15,677 nt of DNA from an uncultured Lachnospira sp. (GTDB taxonomy: Bacteria; Bacillota; Clostridia; Lachnospirales; Lachnospiraceae), in NCBI GenBank assembly GCA_947169835.1, contig CAMVRH010000004.1, positions 1-15,677 of the forward strand. Direction: 5' to 3'. The position numbers were made by a program, and so were the translations under genes. Below are positions 7,026 to 13,219 of the stretch, piece after piece. The notes under the pieces are model-generated. The model did no database searches and was not told where the DNA came from. It saw only the letters and a list, made by a program, of their open reading frames with translations. Position 1 is the first letter of the stretch; each line of letters begins with the position of its first letter.

Positions 7026-7047
7026 AAGAAAGTTGTTGTCTAAATAT
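7026..7047. repeat. 22-bp direct repeat, copy 2
   Basis: Second copy of the repeat at 6982-7003 (21 of 22 identical). A short hairpin (CCCCT/AGGGG, 7050-7067) follows. Apart from these, 7068-7150 holds nothing I can assign. Confidence 0.75.
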
Positions 7048-7158
7048 TTCCCCTGTATGTTTAGGGGGTCGCCACGTAAAATCGTGATCTTGAAAGAGAT
7101 ACTAAGCAAGCTAGTTTGAGCTACTTTTTAAGTTGTTACAAAAATGTTGTTAAAATTG

Positions 7159-7187
7159 TTGATAAATTGTTGATAAAATGGTATAAT
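7159..7187 (+). promoter_or_regulatory. Rightward (early) promoter
   Basis: TTGATA (7159-7164), 17-nt spacer, TATAAT (7182-7187). The -35 lies in two adjacent perfect copies of ATTGTTGATAA (7155-7165 and 7166-7176), with related GTTGTTA stretches upstream. These tandem copies could be a repressor or activator site. The promoter faces the plus-strand gene set that begins at 7247. Confidence 0.85.
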
Positions 7188-7201
7188 AGTTATAATAAAA
7201 G

Positions 7202-7228
7202 AATATAAAATATTCTATATTTTATATT
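7202..7228. promoter_or_regulatory. AT-rich 11-bp inverted repeat in the early leader
   Basis: AATATAAAATA (7202-7212) and TATTTTATATT (7218-7228) are perfect inverted copies around TTCTA. The element lies between the early promoter and the ribosome binding site of the first gene. It can form a weak A-U hairpin in the mRNA or serve as a DNA operator. Confidence 0.55.
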
Positions 7229-7246
7229 TAGAAGGGAGTGAGTAAT

Positions 7247-7528
7247 ATGTATAGGGATTTAGAATTTTTATACGATTTAATGCCACAATATGATAGCAGA
7301 AAATCATTTTACGGAAAAGCTAAAGTTTTTAGAAATCCAAAAGGAAGCATTTTATTAATGTCTTATTCAACAATAGTTGCAGAAATTATTGACGAAATTG
7401 TAGAAGGTGAAAGAAAAGCAAATGTTTTTGGTTGGTATTCAAACACAACAGCAAGGCATATAAACGAATTTTTGCAACAAAATGGTTTTGACAAAATGAG
7501 TAAAAAAGAAATGGAAGGAGGTGCTTAA
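7247..7528 (+). CDS. Small conserved phage-type protein (KSFYGKA / ARHINEF signature)
   Basis: 93 residues from ATG 7247, placed 9 nt after GGGAG. A GTG three codons upstream overlaps the ribosome binding site and is less likely. The chain reads PQYDSRKSFYGKAKVFRNPK, then ILLMSYSTIVAEI and VFGWYSNTTARHINEFLQQNGF. This pattern (KSFYGKA, SYxTxVA, WSxTTxRHIxEFL) is familiar from small unannotated proteins of phages and mobile elements of Gram-positive bacteria, often first in an early operon. No function is known to me. The next gene's ribosome binding site lies in its last codons. Confidence 0.75.
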   Translation: MYRDLEFLYDLMPQYDSRKSFYGKAKVFRNPKGSILLMSYSTIVAEIIDEIVEGERKANVFGWYSNTTARHINEFLQQNGFDKMSKKEMEGGA

Positions 7529-7530
7529 TT

Positions 7531-7893
7531 ATGAAAATGGTTAACGCAAAACTATTTGCAATAAAATACAAATTATTGCAAATGCTCACAAAGTCACTTG
7601 ATAGTGACAAAGACGCAATCAAAGAAGGCGCAAAAATCACATTTAATGACTTTGCAAATATTAAAGTTGTAGAATGTACTAAAAAATCATACACAAAAGA
7701 AGCACAAGCAATGCTTGACAAATATGCAAAAGAAAATGGACTTGAAAAAGTTGAAACAAAATACTTAAGAGTTGAAATTGACCACATTGACACAATAGCA
7801 GAAGAAACAGCAAATAAGATTTTACTAGAATTAGAAGACAGCAACGACAAACTAATCAAAAGAGTAGCAAGTAAGGTTGCAAGTAAGGGGTAG
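7531..7893 (+). CDS. Unknown 120-aa protein, mostly helical
   Basis: I do not recognise the family. The protein is Lys/Glu/Ala-rich, with likely helices at 1-22, 54-70 and 90-115 and short strands around KITFNDFANIKVVECTK and VETKYLRVEIDHID. No Cys pairs, membrane segment or nucleotide-binding motif. GGAGGTG sits 8 nt before the ATG, inside the end of the preceding gene, so the two are probably co-translated. Its stop codon lies in the left arm of a hairpin (7887-7906). Confidence 0.7.
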   Translation: MKMVNAKLFAIKYKLLQMLTKSLDSDKDAIKEGAKITFNDFANIKVVECTKKSYTKEAQAMLDKYAKENGLEKVETKYLRVEIDHIDTIAEETANKILLELEDSNDKLIKRVASKVASKG

Positions 7894-7906
7894 CCCACAC
7901 TACCCC
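7887..7906 (+). other. Stem-loop at gene end
   Basis: GGGGTAG (7887-7893) pairs with CTACCCC (7900-7906) around CCCACA. The stop codon TAG of the 120-aa gene is part of the stem. An A-rich stretch follows, not a U-tract, so this is not a standard terminator. It may slow 3' decay or separate the expression of the genes on each side. Confidence 0.6.
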
Positions 7907-7929
7907 TAAAAAGAAAAGAGGTGTTATAT

Positions 7930-8022
7930 ATGGATAAATATTATGAGGATTTTGAAATCGCATACATACCAACATCAATAAAAGACGCATACAAAGAATA
8001 TAAAAATGAAAGAGGTGAGTAA
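7930..8022 (+). CDS. Possible small protein (30 aa)
   Basis: ATG 7930 to TAA 8020-8022, with AGAGGTG 6 nt upstream. The sequence is rich in Tyr, Lys, Glu and Asp (MDKYYEDFEI, then KDAYKEYKNERGE). Its last codons hold the GAGGTG ribosome binding site of the next gene, and its stop is one base from that gene's ATG, which is how real genes in this operon are packed. No family is recognised. It could instead be a leader peptide coupling translation of the next gene. Confidence 0.5.
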   Translation: MDKYYEDFEIAYIPTSIKDAYKEYKNERGE

Positions 8023-8023
8023 T

Positions 8024-8188
8024 ATGCCAGTAGTAAGTAAGAATAAATTATTTAAGGAATATAGAAACATAGCTTTCCAAGTATTCATGACAAAATCAAC
8101 AAGACCAACCGAATATGAAAGAGACTTTATAGCAAACGGCAATGCAAGAATAAAAGAGCTTGAGGTACAACTAAGCACAAAAGAATAA
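8024..8188 (+). CDS. Unknown 54-aa protein
   Basis: MPVVSKNKLFKEYRN and onward, basic in its first half, helical. ATG 8024 follows GAGGTG by 6 nt. An in-frame ATG at 8006 would overlap the preceding small gene and lacks its own ribosome binding site. No recognised domain. The 62 bp after it (8189-8250) hold a weak CTCTC/GAGAG stem and no gene. Confidence 0.6.
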   Translation: MPVVSKNKLFKEYRNIAFQVFMTKSTRPTEYERDFIANGNARIKELEVQLSTKE

Positions 8189-8250
8189 TCGCTCTCGAAC
8201 GTTTTAAATGGGAGAGGGTGCAAGAGTAATACCATAAAGGGGGTGATAAT

Positions 8251-8478
8251 ATGGTACAAGTAATGTATTATATCACAAAAGAAGATGAAATCATATTCGC
8301 AACAAGCAACAAATTCAATAGCTTAGAAGAAGCTATGACACTATTAAAAGGAATGTATGCGGATTTAATGGCAAAGTCAAACATTAAAAACATAACACTA
8401 ACCGACAAGGAATTGACATTCACAGACTTTAAAGAAGGCGAAACAGATGAAATTCACAAATTCATAATAACAAAGTAA
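8251..8478 (+). CDS. Unknown 75-aa protein
   Basis: Alpha/beta in outline: strands around VMYYITKEDEIIFATS and ITLTDKELTFTDF with a helix (SLEEAMTLLKGMYADLMAKS) between them. AAGGGGGTGATAAT gives a strong ribosome binding site. Not recognised. It is followed after 12 bp by the RadC-like gene with the same type of ribosome binding site. Confidence 0.7.
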   Translation: MVQVMYYITKEDEIIFATSNKFNSLEEAMTLLKGMYADLMAKSNIKNITLTDKELTFTDFKEGETDEIHKFIITK

Positions 8479-8490
8479 GGGGGTGATAAC

Positions 8491-8934
8491 ATGGCAACCA
8501 TTTATAAAATGAAAGTACAGCTTGCCAAAGTCTACGAGCTAGAATGCGACACAATTATAAAAAGACCAATCGACATTGTAAACTTTATAAATTCAACAGA
8601 GCACTATGACTTGTCAGCTAATGAGCAAGTTATCGCAATCGCACTAGATACCAAAAACAAGATACTTGCATATAGTGATATCTATATCGGTGCAACTAAT
8701 ATGTGCAATGTGAAAGTAGCGGATATCTTTAAATTCCTATGCTCTACACCAGCAACAAAATTCATAATCGCACACAACCACCCAAGTGGAGACGCAACAC
8801 CAAGCCAATGCGACCTAGATTTTACAAAAAGACTAGAGACCGCTTCTAATCTAATAGGCATAGAAATGCTTGACCATATTGTAATAGGTGACAATGACTA
8901 TACAAGTATATTCGAATATAGACAAAACAAATAA
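8491..8934 (+). CDS. RadC-like JAB/MPN domain protein
   Basis: 147 residues, only the catalytic domain of RadC-type proteins without the N-terminal helix-hairpin-helix part. The JAMM zinc site is complete: NEQVIAIALD (E45), HNHPSGD (H95, H97), S105 and D108, followed by EMLDHIVIG (125-133), a RadC hallmark. JAMM domains are metal-dependent hydrolases. RadC-family genes are common on phages, plasmids and genomic islands, and were once linked to DNA repair, but their reaction is not established. The start ATG follows GGGGGTGATAAC. It belongs to the early rightward gene set. Confidence 0.9.
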   Translation: MATIYKMKVQLAKVYELECDTIIKRPIDIVNFINSTEHYDLSANEQVIAIALDTKNKILAYSDIYIGATNMCNVKVADIFKFLCSTPATKFIIAHNHPSGDATPSQCDLDFTKRLETASNLIGIEMLDHIVIGDNDYTSIFEYRQNK

Positions 8935-8952
8935 AAAGGGGGTGAGTATATC

Positions 8953-9261
8953 ATGGAGAAATATACATTATATGTAGGCTTAAATGATAAAGACACAAAG
9001 ACGCAACTAATCAGCACACTAGAGGCATACAAAATTTGTAACAATATATTACTACATTATACAGACGGTGCCACCATATTTGAAGCCAACGGCTTATACA
9101 GACATGAGGACGGCACACTCGTACTAGAGAAAACTCTAAGAATAGAATTGTTATTCGCAACAAAAACTATCATTGACAAAATTGTAGCAGACTTAAAAGT
9201 AGCTTTTAACCAAGAGAGCATTGCAGTACAAAAACAAGTTATTGATAGTTACTTGTTATAA
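8953..9261 (+). CDS. Unknown 102-aa protein (DUF3574-like outline)
   Basis: The chain KYTLYVGLNDKDTKTQLIST, then TDGATIFEANGLYRHEDGTL and EKTLRIELLFATKTIIDKIV suggests a ferredoxin-like alpha/beta fold. The 'GLN.......DG.T.....G.Y....G....E' spacing recalls DUF3574-type proteins, but I hold this loosely. Similar short proteins occur in Gram-positive phages and conjugative elements. GGGGGTGAG is the ribosome binding site. The promoter of the next operon begins 3 bp after its stop. Confidence 0.65.
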   Translation: MEKYTLYVGLNDKDTKTQLISTLEAYKICNNILLHYTDGATIFEANGLYRHEDGTLVLEKTLRIELLFATKTIIDKIVADLKVAFNQESIAVQKQVIDSYLL

Positions 9262-9263
9262 AC

Positions 9264-9292
9264 TTGACTTTTAATTAAATTTATAGTATAAT
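9264..9292 (+). promoter_or_regulatory. Promoter of the AAA+/VWA/bS6 operon
   Basis: TTGACT (9264-9269), 17-nt spacer, TATAAT (9287-9292). The start site would be near 9299, within AAAAGTGAACA (9294-9304). The 99-bp gap to the next gene contains only this promoter and the structured leader. Confidence 0.9.
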
Positions 9293-9297
9293 TAAAA

Positions 9298-9345
9298 GTG
9301 AACAGTGCGGACTAGCCATCAGGCTAAATTTGAACCGCACAAGTT
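9298..9345 (+). ncRNA. Structured 5' leader of the AAA+ gene
   Basis: GTGCGG (9305-9310) pairs with CCGCAC (9335-9340), enclosing a second perfect stem TAGCC/GGCTA (9313-9317, 9322-9326) with an ATCA loop. AAC (9301-9303) can also pair with GTT (9343-9345). The fold ends just before TAGAAAGGAG, the ribosome binding site. No U-tract follows, so it is not a terminator. Possible roles are translational control, binding of a regulator, or mRNA stabilisation. I do not recognise a known riboswitch class. Confidence 0.55.
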
Positions 9346-9360
9346 AGAAAGGAGTTTTAT

Positions 9361-10245
9361 ATGGATTATGTAAAAATCACACCTAGTCAATTCAAGAAAG
9401 GACTAGAAAGCAAAAAGAATATGCTTGTATTCGGTAAATCAGGCATAGGCAAAACCGCAACAGTATATGAGTATGCAGAGGAGCATGGACTAAAAGTAGT
9501 AGATTATGACCTAGCAGGTAGACTACCAGAGGAAGTTGCAGGTATTCCAGCAGTACAAGATAGCTACTACAAAAGGATGCTAGACGAAGACTTACAAGAA
9601 ATGTTTGCAAAGAAAGGCGAAGGCTTTATACTACTATTTGACGAGGTAAACCAAGGCAGTCCAGACACACTAAATACCCTATACAGAATAACACACCCAA
9701 ACCCAGAAATGAGGAAATGGGCAGGACACGACATAAGCAAATGTCAAATAGTCGCTTGTGGCAATATGAGTGACGGCACAGACGGCACAGTATATTTAAC
9801 AGACTTGCCAACACCACTTGTAAACAGATTTTTTGTATTCCAACTTACAACAAGCAATAAAGAAACAACTGACTACTTAAAGAAGAAATACAAAAATATT
9901 CCACAGGTTGCCAAGTATATCAAGGTAATGCTTGACGCAGATATTAGCCCAAGAGACGTTGACTTAGCACTTGATATACTACAATATGATTATGACGGTA
10001 TGTTTCTTGAAAGCAAACTAGGCGCTGCCCTAACAGCTAAAATCTATGATATTCAAAAGGGCATTAAAAACCTAGACCCAGCAGAGCTAATCAAAAATGC
10101 TAGAAAAGTATATGCACAATTCAAAGAGGACGGAGAAGTAATGTTTGGAGCTGAAACGATAACAACCGAAGAAGACTTAAAACATAAGTTTGAAGAATTC
10201 CTAAGCGACGAGGAGATTAAAGGAGTAATGGAAGGGGGTGAGTAA
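9361..10245 (+). CDS. MoxR-type AAA+ ATPase
   Basis: 294 residues. Walker A is GKSGIGKT (25-32), Walker B LLFDE (91-95), sensor 1 VACGN (131-135), and a likely arginine finger R156 in PLVNRFF. The N...GSPDTLNTLYRI stretch after Walker B and the ACGNMSDGTDGT region are typical of the AAA_5/MoxR group, ATPases that remodel partner proteins and are usually encoded beside a VWA-domain partner. That is exactly the case here: the next gene starts 3 bp after this stop, its ribosome binding site (GGGGGTGAG) lying in the last codons, so the two are translationally coupled. The target protein is unknown. Confidence 0.9.
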   Translation: MDYVKITPSQFKKGLESKKNMLVFGKSGIGKTATVYEYAEEHGLKVVDYDLAGRLPEEVAGIPAVQDSYYKRMLDEDLQEMFAKKGEGFILLFDEVNQGSPDTLNTLYRITHPNPEMRKWAGHDISKCQIVACGNMSDGTDGTVYLTDLPTPLVNRFFVFQLTTSNKETTDYLKKKYKNIPQVAKYIKVMLDADISPRDVDLALDILQYDYDGMFLESKLGAALTAKIYDIQKGIKNLDPAELIKNARKVYAQFKEDGEVMFGAETITTEEDLKHKFEEFLSDEEIKGVMEGGE

Positions 10246-10247
10246 AT

Positions 10248-11693
10248 ATGGCTAATGTATTCTTAAATGGAGAAGACAGAGACATTGAAACAGCTATTAT
10301 GCTAGAGAAAGCCATAGTACACGACATAGGAAATGCAGTAGCATATACAGACGGTAACAGAATATTTGTAAATACTGACGACAACTTATACAACATACTA
10401 CCAGCATACGACCACAAAATGCTCAAATGGCTACTATGGCATGAAAGATACCACAAAGAATTAAGACACCATAACCGCTTCTTTAAATACTTAAGTGAGG
10501 TAGAAGAAGCGGACACCATAGACCAATTCAGAGTAACTAAAGAAGAAGTAAACATAATCATGGACATATTAGTACATGACTCTTTATCTAAATTATTTCC
10601 AGAATTGATCGAAACAGCAGTGAACAACCTTGCCCAGATGCGCAACAGAAATTCTTTAGGCTATACTTTCACAACATTCACACTAGAAGAAATGCTCGAG
10701 GAATATTCAAAACATAAACACAGAGAAGATAAAGACGAGGGCGAGGGTGCAGGAGACGGAGACGACAGCAAAGAAGACAAGAAAGACGGAGAGAAAACAA
10801 AAGGCAAGACAAGTAAGGGTAAAGACAGTAAAGACAAATCAAAAGACAGCGAGAAAGAAGGCGAAAAGAAAGAAGACCCAAGCAAGAAAGGACACGGAGA
10901 AGGGGGAAGTGGTGAAGCCCCAAGCAAAGGAAAAGACAGACCAGAAGACGGCGAGCCAGAAGAGCACGACGCTGAAGAGCCAACACCAGAAAGTGAACAC
11001 GAAAAAACCGACTGGTCAAAGCTTGAGAATATAGACAGTAAAGAATTCATAACAGAAGACGAGGCAGAAGAATACCTTGACCAAATCGCAAAGCTAAAAA
11101 GAATGAAAGCAAAATTAGGTAAGCTAACTGAAACATTAAATGGGCTAGTAACAAGTGTAAGACGTAGGACATATGCAAAGCCAAATCCTGTAAAGGTAGG
11201 CGGTGGCATAGTACTTAAAGGTAGCAGACCAGGTAAGGTAGCCTTATATCTAATATTTGATGCAAGTGGTAGTATGAGTTGTGAGATGAATACATTTAAA
11301 GATATTATCAGCAAAGCTATACCGCAAGCAATGACAACACCTACAACATGGTTTAGTGGCTGGTCACACAGAGATGAAGGCAGAAAAGTAATGGAAAAAT
11401 GTCAAGACCCAAAAGGCAGAAACAACGACTATTACAAAGGCACATTCCAAGACTTTATGAAAATACTTGCACGTGGTGGTTATGATGATGACGGTGATAG
11501 GACAATCGAATTATGTTACCTAGCTGAACAAGCAGGATACACACCAATTGGAGTAACAGATGGTGGTGGACAAATCAGCTGGAGTAAAGATAAATTAAAG
11601 AAATTACAAAGGACAATATTTGTAGGGTCAAATGACAGATGGTTAAAAAGAGCAAAAGAAATCAACCCAAGAATTCAAATATTATGTATATAG
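10248..11693 (+). CDS. VWA-domain protein with HExxH metallopeptidase-like N-terminus
   Basis: 481 residues in three parts. Residues 1-150 contain HERYHKELRHH (HERYH at 65-69) and later VNIIMDILVHD, matching the layout of the putative metallopeptidase domain paired with VWA-like domains (DUF2201 type). Residues about 151-258 are a Lys/Asp/Glu/Gly/Ser linker of low complexity, certainly disordered. Residues 265-310 are helical. Residues about 329-481 are a VWA-like domain with the MIDAS motif DASGS (338-342) and a later TDGGG (about 437-441). VWA domains bind partners through a metal ion. It is coupled to the MoxR ATPase, so the two probably form a chaperone or remodelling pair. Whether the HExxH is active is unknown. 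Confidence 0.85.
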   Translation: MANVFLNGEDRDIETAIMLEKAIVHDIGNAVAYTDGNRIFVNTDDNLYNILPAYDHKMLKWLLWHERYHKELRHHNRFFKYLSEVEEADTIDQFRVTKEEVNIIMDILVHDSLSKLFPELIETAVNNLAQMRNRNSLGYTFTTFTLEEMLEEYSKHKHREDKDEGEGAGDGDDSKEDKKDGEKTKGKTSKGKDSKDKSKDSEKEGEKKEDPSKKGHGEGGSGEAPSKGKDRPEDGEPEEHDAEEPTPESEHEKTDWSKLENIDSKEFITEDEAEEYLDQIAKLKRMKAKLGKLTETLNGLVTSVRRRTYAKPNPVKVGGGIVLKGSRPGKVALYLIFDASGSMSCEMNTFKDIISKAIPQAMTTPTTWFSGWSHRDEGRKVMEKCQDPKGRNNDYYKGTFQDFMKILARGGYDDDGDRTIELCYLAEQAGYTPIGVTDGGGQISWSKDKLKKLQRTIFVGSNDRWLKRAKEINPRIQILCI

Positions 11694-11708
11694 AAAGGAG
11701 TGAGGCAT

Positions 11709-12032
11709 ATGTATAGAATATTAAAGTCAGCTGGACTAGGTGCAAATGTAATAATAGAAAACACAGAAACTAAAGCTAATATAATTTTAGGCAGAATATC
11801 AAATGAAATCTACAACATGATTAAGAGTGCAGGCTATGACCCAGGTGGCCCATATAACATATGGAATATAGAAGTGAACAAGGATCTAGCCATAAGCATC
11901 GCCCGACTAACAATGAAAATGAGCAAACCAATAAGAGACCAAAGCAAGAAAGCAAAACAAGAAGCCATTAGAAAAACAAACAAAGAAATAGACGCAATGG
12001 ACGTAATGTTAGGACTAGCAAACTATAATTAG
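11709..12032 (+). CDS. Unknown 107-aa protein with shared C-terminal tail
   Basis: The start is ATG 11709, 9 nt after AAAGGAG; a GTG at 11700 overlaps the ribosome binding site. Residues 1-70 look like a small alpha/beta domain (NVIIENTETKANIILGRISN), 71-93 a basic helix (KMSKPIRDQSKKAKQEAIRK), and 94-106 the peptide IDAMDVMLGLANY. That peptide recurs at the C-terminus of the bS6-like protein encoded 480 bp downstream, and the DNA encoding it is identical over 29 nt. The basic helix suggests nucleic-acid binding, and the tail suggests that both proteins dock on one common partner. No family recognised. Confidence 0.75.
   Translation: MYRILKSAGLGANVIIENTETKANIILGRISNEIYNMIKSAGYDPGGPYNIWNIEVNKDLAISIARLTMKMSKPIRDQSKKAKQEAIRKTNKEIDAMDVMLGLANYN
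11986..12014 (+). repeat. 29-bp exact repeat (C-terminal tail), copy 1
   Basis: Identical to 12924-12952, in the same reading frame relative to both genes. It encodes IDAMDVMLG plus flanking bases. The sequences diverge on both sides, although the next residues stay similar (LANY versus FADY). Confidence 0.9.
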
Positions 12033-12049
12033 AAAGGAGTGAGGTATAT

Positions 12050-12466
12050 ATGAGTAACTATACAAGATTATCTATTAATAAGAATAGAGGCTGGAGAGGT
12101 CTAGCCAAAGCAAGAATTTATGATATAACAAGTAAGGACGAAATAGAATTAATATTCAGCTTTTCAAGATGTGTATGGGAAGACCTAATCATAAGACATA
12201 AAATAGTATTGCAAGATACTGACAACTACTATGTAGTATACTTTGAAGACGAACATAAGCAACTACCAAGTCCACTACAACAACGCAGTGTATTAATTAA
12301 AAGCTTTAATGAGACAATCAAGAGCATAACTAAAGTTAAGAAAACAGAGTGGACGTCAACTAAAGGCGACGACTGGTCAGCAATCAGGAACTTTATTCAA
12401 AACAATAACAATCACACAACAAGTGACTGGAACTATATAGGCATTAGAGTCATTCCAGAAATATAA
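12050..12466 (+). CDS. Unknown 138-aa protein
   Basis: MSNYTRLSINKNRGWRGLAK and onward: an alpha/beta protein with several aromatic residues (VWEDLIIRHK, DNYYVVYFEDE, SDWNYIGIRVIPE). No motif that I recognise, no membrane segment and no shared C-terminal tail. The ribosome binding site GAAAGGAGTGAGG overlaps the end of the preceding gene's stop region. It sits inside the AAA+/VWA/bS6 operon and so is likely expressed with it. Downstream, ATCCT (12472-12476) can pair with AGGAT (12487-12491) with AAAAGTGAAC in the loop. Confidence 0.7.
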   Translation: MSNYTRLSINKNRGWRGLAKARIYDITSKDEIELIFSFSRCVWEDLIIRHKIVLQDTDNYYVVYFEDEHKQLPSPLQQRSVLIKSFNETIKSITKVKKTEWTSTKGDDWSAIRNFIQNNNNHTTSDWNYIGIRVIPEI

Positions 12467-12511
12467 TATCCATCCTAAAAGTGAACAGGATAGAAAGGAG
12501 AAGTGAGAATT

Positions 12512-12979
12512 ATGAAGTACATGTATGAAACAATTATAATATTCACAGATACATTAAGTGAAAAGCAATACGACAGAGTGGTACATGAGTATAAAGGAAA
12601 GATCCTAAAAGGAGAAATAAAAGCTGAAACAATAAGTGTAGACAAACTAGGAAAAAAGAAACTGGCATATGAAATTAAAGGTAGCAAAGAAGGCTGGTAT
12701 GCTATATTCAAATATGCTACCGAACCAGATAAAATTCCTACTGTAGAAAGATTCATACGCACAGATGTAAATGTACTTAAATTCATAACAGTCAAGACAA
12801 GTGACGAAGACGACGAAGAATATAAAGAAGTAGATACAGGCGAAGAATTATACAGCGACTCACCAACAGTAGAAGTAGACAAAAGTGAACAAGATGATTC
12901 TGATGCAGGCAATCCAAATTCTAAAATAGACGCAATGGACGTAATGTTAGGATTTGCAGATTATGTAAAAGTAAGTTAA
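12512..12979 (+). CDS. Ribosomal protein bS6 homologue with SSB-like acidic tail
   Basis: 155 residues; residues 1-96 match cellular bS6 end to end: YETIIIFTDTLSEKQ (strand 1), the signature GKKKLAYEIKGSKEGWYAIF (47-66), and TVERFIRTDVNVLKFITVK (77-95). bS6 pairs with bS18 on the 30S platform and binds 16S rRNA. After the fold comes a very acidic linker (97-137, 14 Asp/Glu in the first 25 residues), then IDAMDVMLGFADY (139-151), shared with the 107-aa protein two genes upstream. Cellular bS6 is normally 90-140 aa and lacks this peptide. ATG 12512 has AAAGGAG 11 nt upstream; ATG 12521 is an alternative. It may replace host bS6 in ribosomes, or act as an RNA/ssDNA-binding protein with an SSB-style tail. 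Confidence 0.85.
   Translation: MKYMYETIIIFTDTLSEKQYDRVVHEYKGKILKGEIKAETISVDKLGKKKLAYEIKGSKEGWYAIFKYATEPDKIPTVERFIRTDVNVLKFITVKTSDEDDEEYKEVDTGEELYSDSPTVEVDKSEQDDSDAGNPNSKIDAMDVMLGFADYVKVS
12924..12952 (+). repeat. 29-bp exact repeat (C-terminal tail), copy 2
   Basis: Second copy of 11986-12014, at the end of the bS6-like gene. See the shared-tail finding. Confidence 0.9.
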
Positions 12980-12984
12980 TGTGA

Positions 12985-13013
12985 TTGACATTGTTTATAA
13001 ATAATGATATAAT
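12985..13013 (+). promoter_or_regulatory. Consensus promoter
   Basis: Perfect TTGACA (12985-12990), 17-nt spacer, perfect TATAAT (13008-13013). It begins 5 bp after the bS6-like stop codon and drives the 54-aa gene, the first HNH gene and the RuvB-like gene. It is the closest to consensus of the promoters seen here. Confidence 0.95.
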
Positions 13014-13038
13014 TAAAATAGGAAAGGAGTGTGGTGAT

Positions 13039-13203
13039 ATGGACAGAAACGAAATCTTAAAAGCAATCAAAGATTTAGCACAAGCACAGGGCTTCTATGG
13101 TAGACTATTAAGAGCAATTGAGGAAGACCCAACAATATTAGACCAACTGGAGCAACAACAATTTAGTGACACAGTAGATTTAGTATTATATTTAGAAAGT
13201 TAG
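13039..13203 (+). CDS. Unknown 54-aa protein
   Basis: MDRNEILKAIKDLAQAQGFY and onward, an acidic helical protein ending in DTVDLVLYLES. The start is ATG 13039 after GGAAAGGAG; earlier in-frame starts would lie inside the promoter. Short proteins with the 'AQGFYGRLLR' pattern are familiar as hypothetical proteins from Gram-positive phages, without a known role. It is the first gene downstream of the consensus promoter and should be strongly expressed. Confidence 0.7.
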   Translation: MDRNEILKAIKDLAQAQGFYGRLLRAIEEDPTILDQLEQQQFSDTVDLVLYLES

Positions 13204-13219
13204 AAAGGAAGTTTGAAAT

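Noticed and set aside
7386..7898. Minus-strand open frame of 170 codons opposite two early genes
   Set aside because: The plus-strand genes have good ribosome binding sites and tight spacing; the antisense product is Leu/Ser/Phe-rich as expected of a shadow.
10747..11034. Plus-strand open frame inside the VWA gene
   Set aside because: Out-of-frame reading of the low-complexity linker; the real frame carries both recognised domains.
10661..11314. Long open frame on the minus strand opposite the VWA gene (217 codons), and another at 10678-11019
   Set aside because: Antisense to the biased Lys/Asp/Glu linker; the predicted product is Ser/Leu/Pro monotony and has no ribosome binding site.
12439..12467. 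Promoter ahead of the bS6-like gene (TATAAT at 12462-12467)
   Set aside because: No acceptable -35 at 16-18 nt; the hexamer overlaps the stop region of the preceding gene. Transcription from 9264 is enough to explain expression.
12985..13038. Upstream TTG start for the 54-aa protein
   Set aside because: It would place the start codon inside the -35 element of a perfect promoter; ATG 13039 has a proper ribosome binding site.
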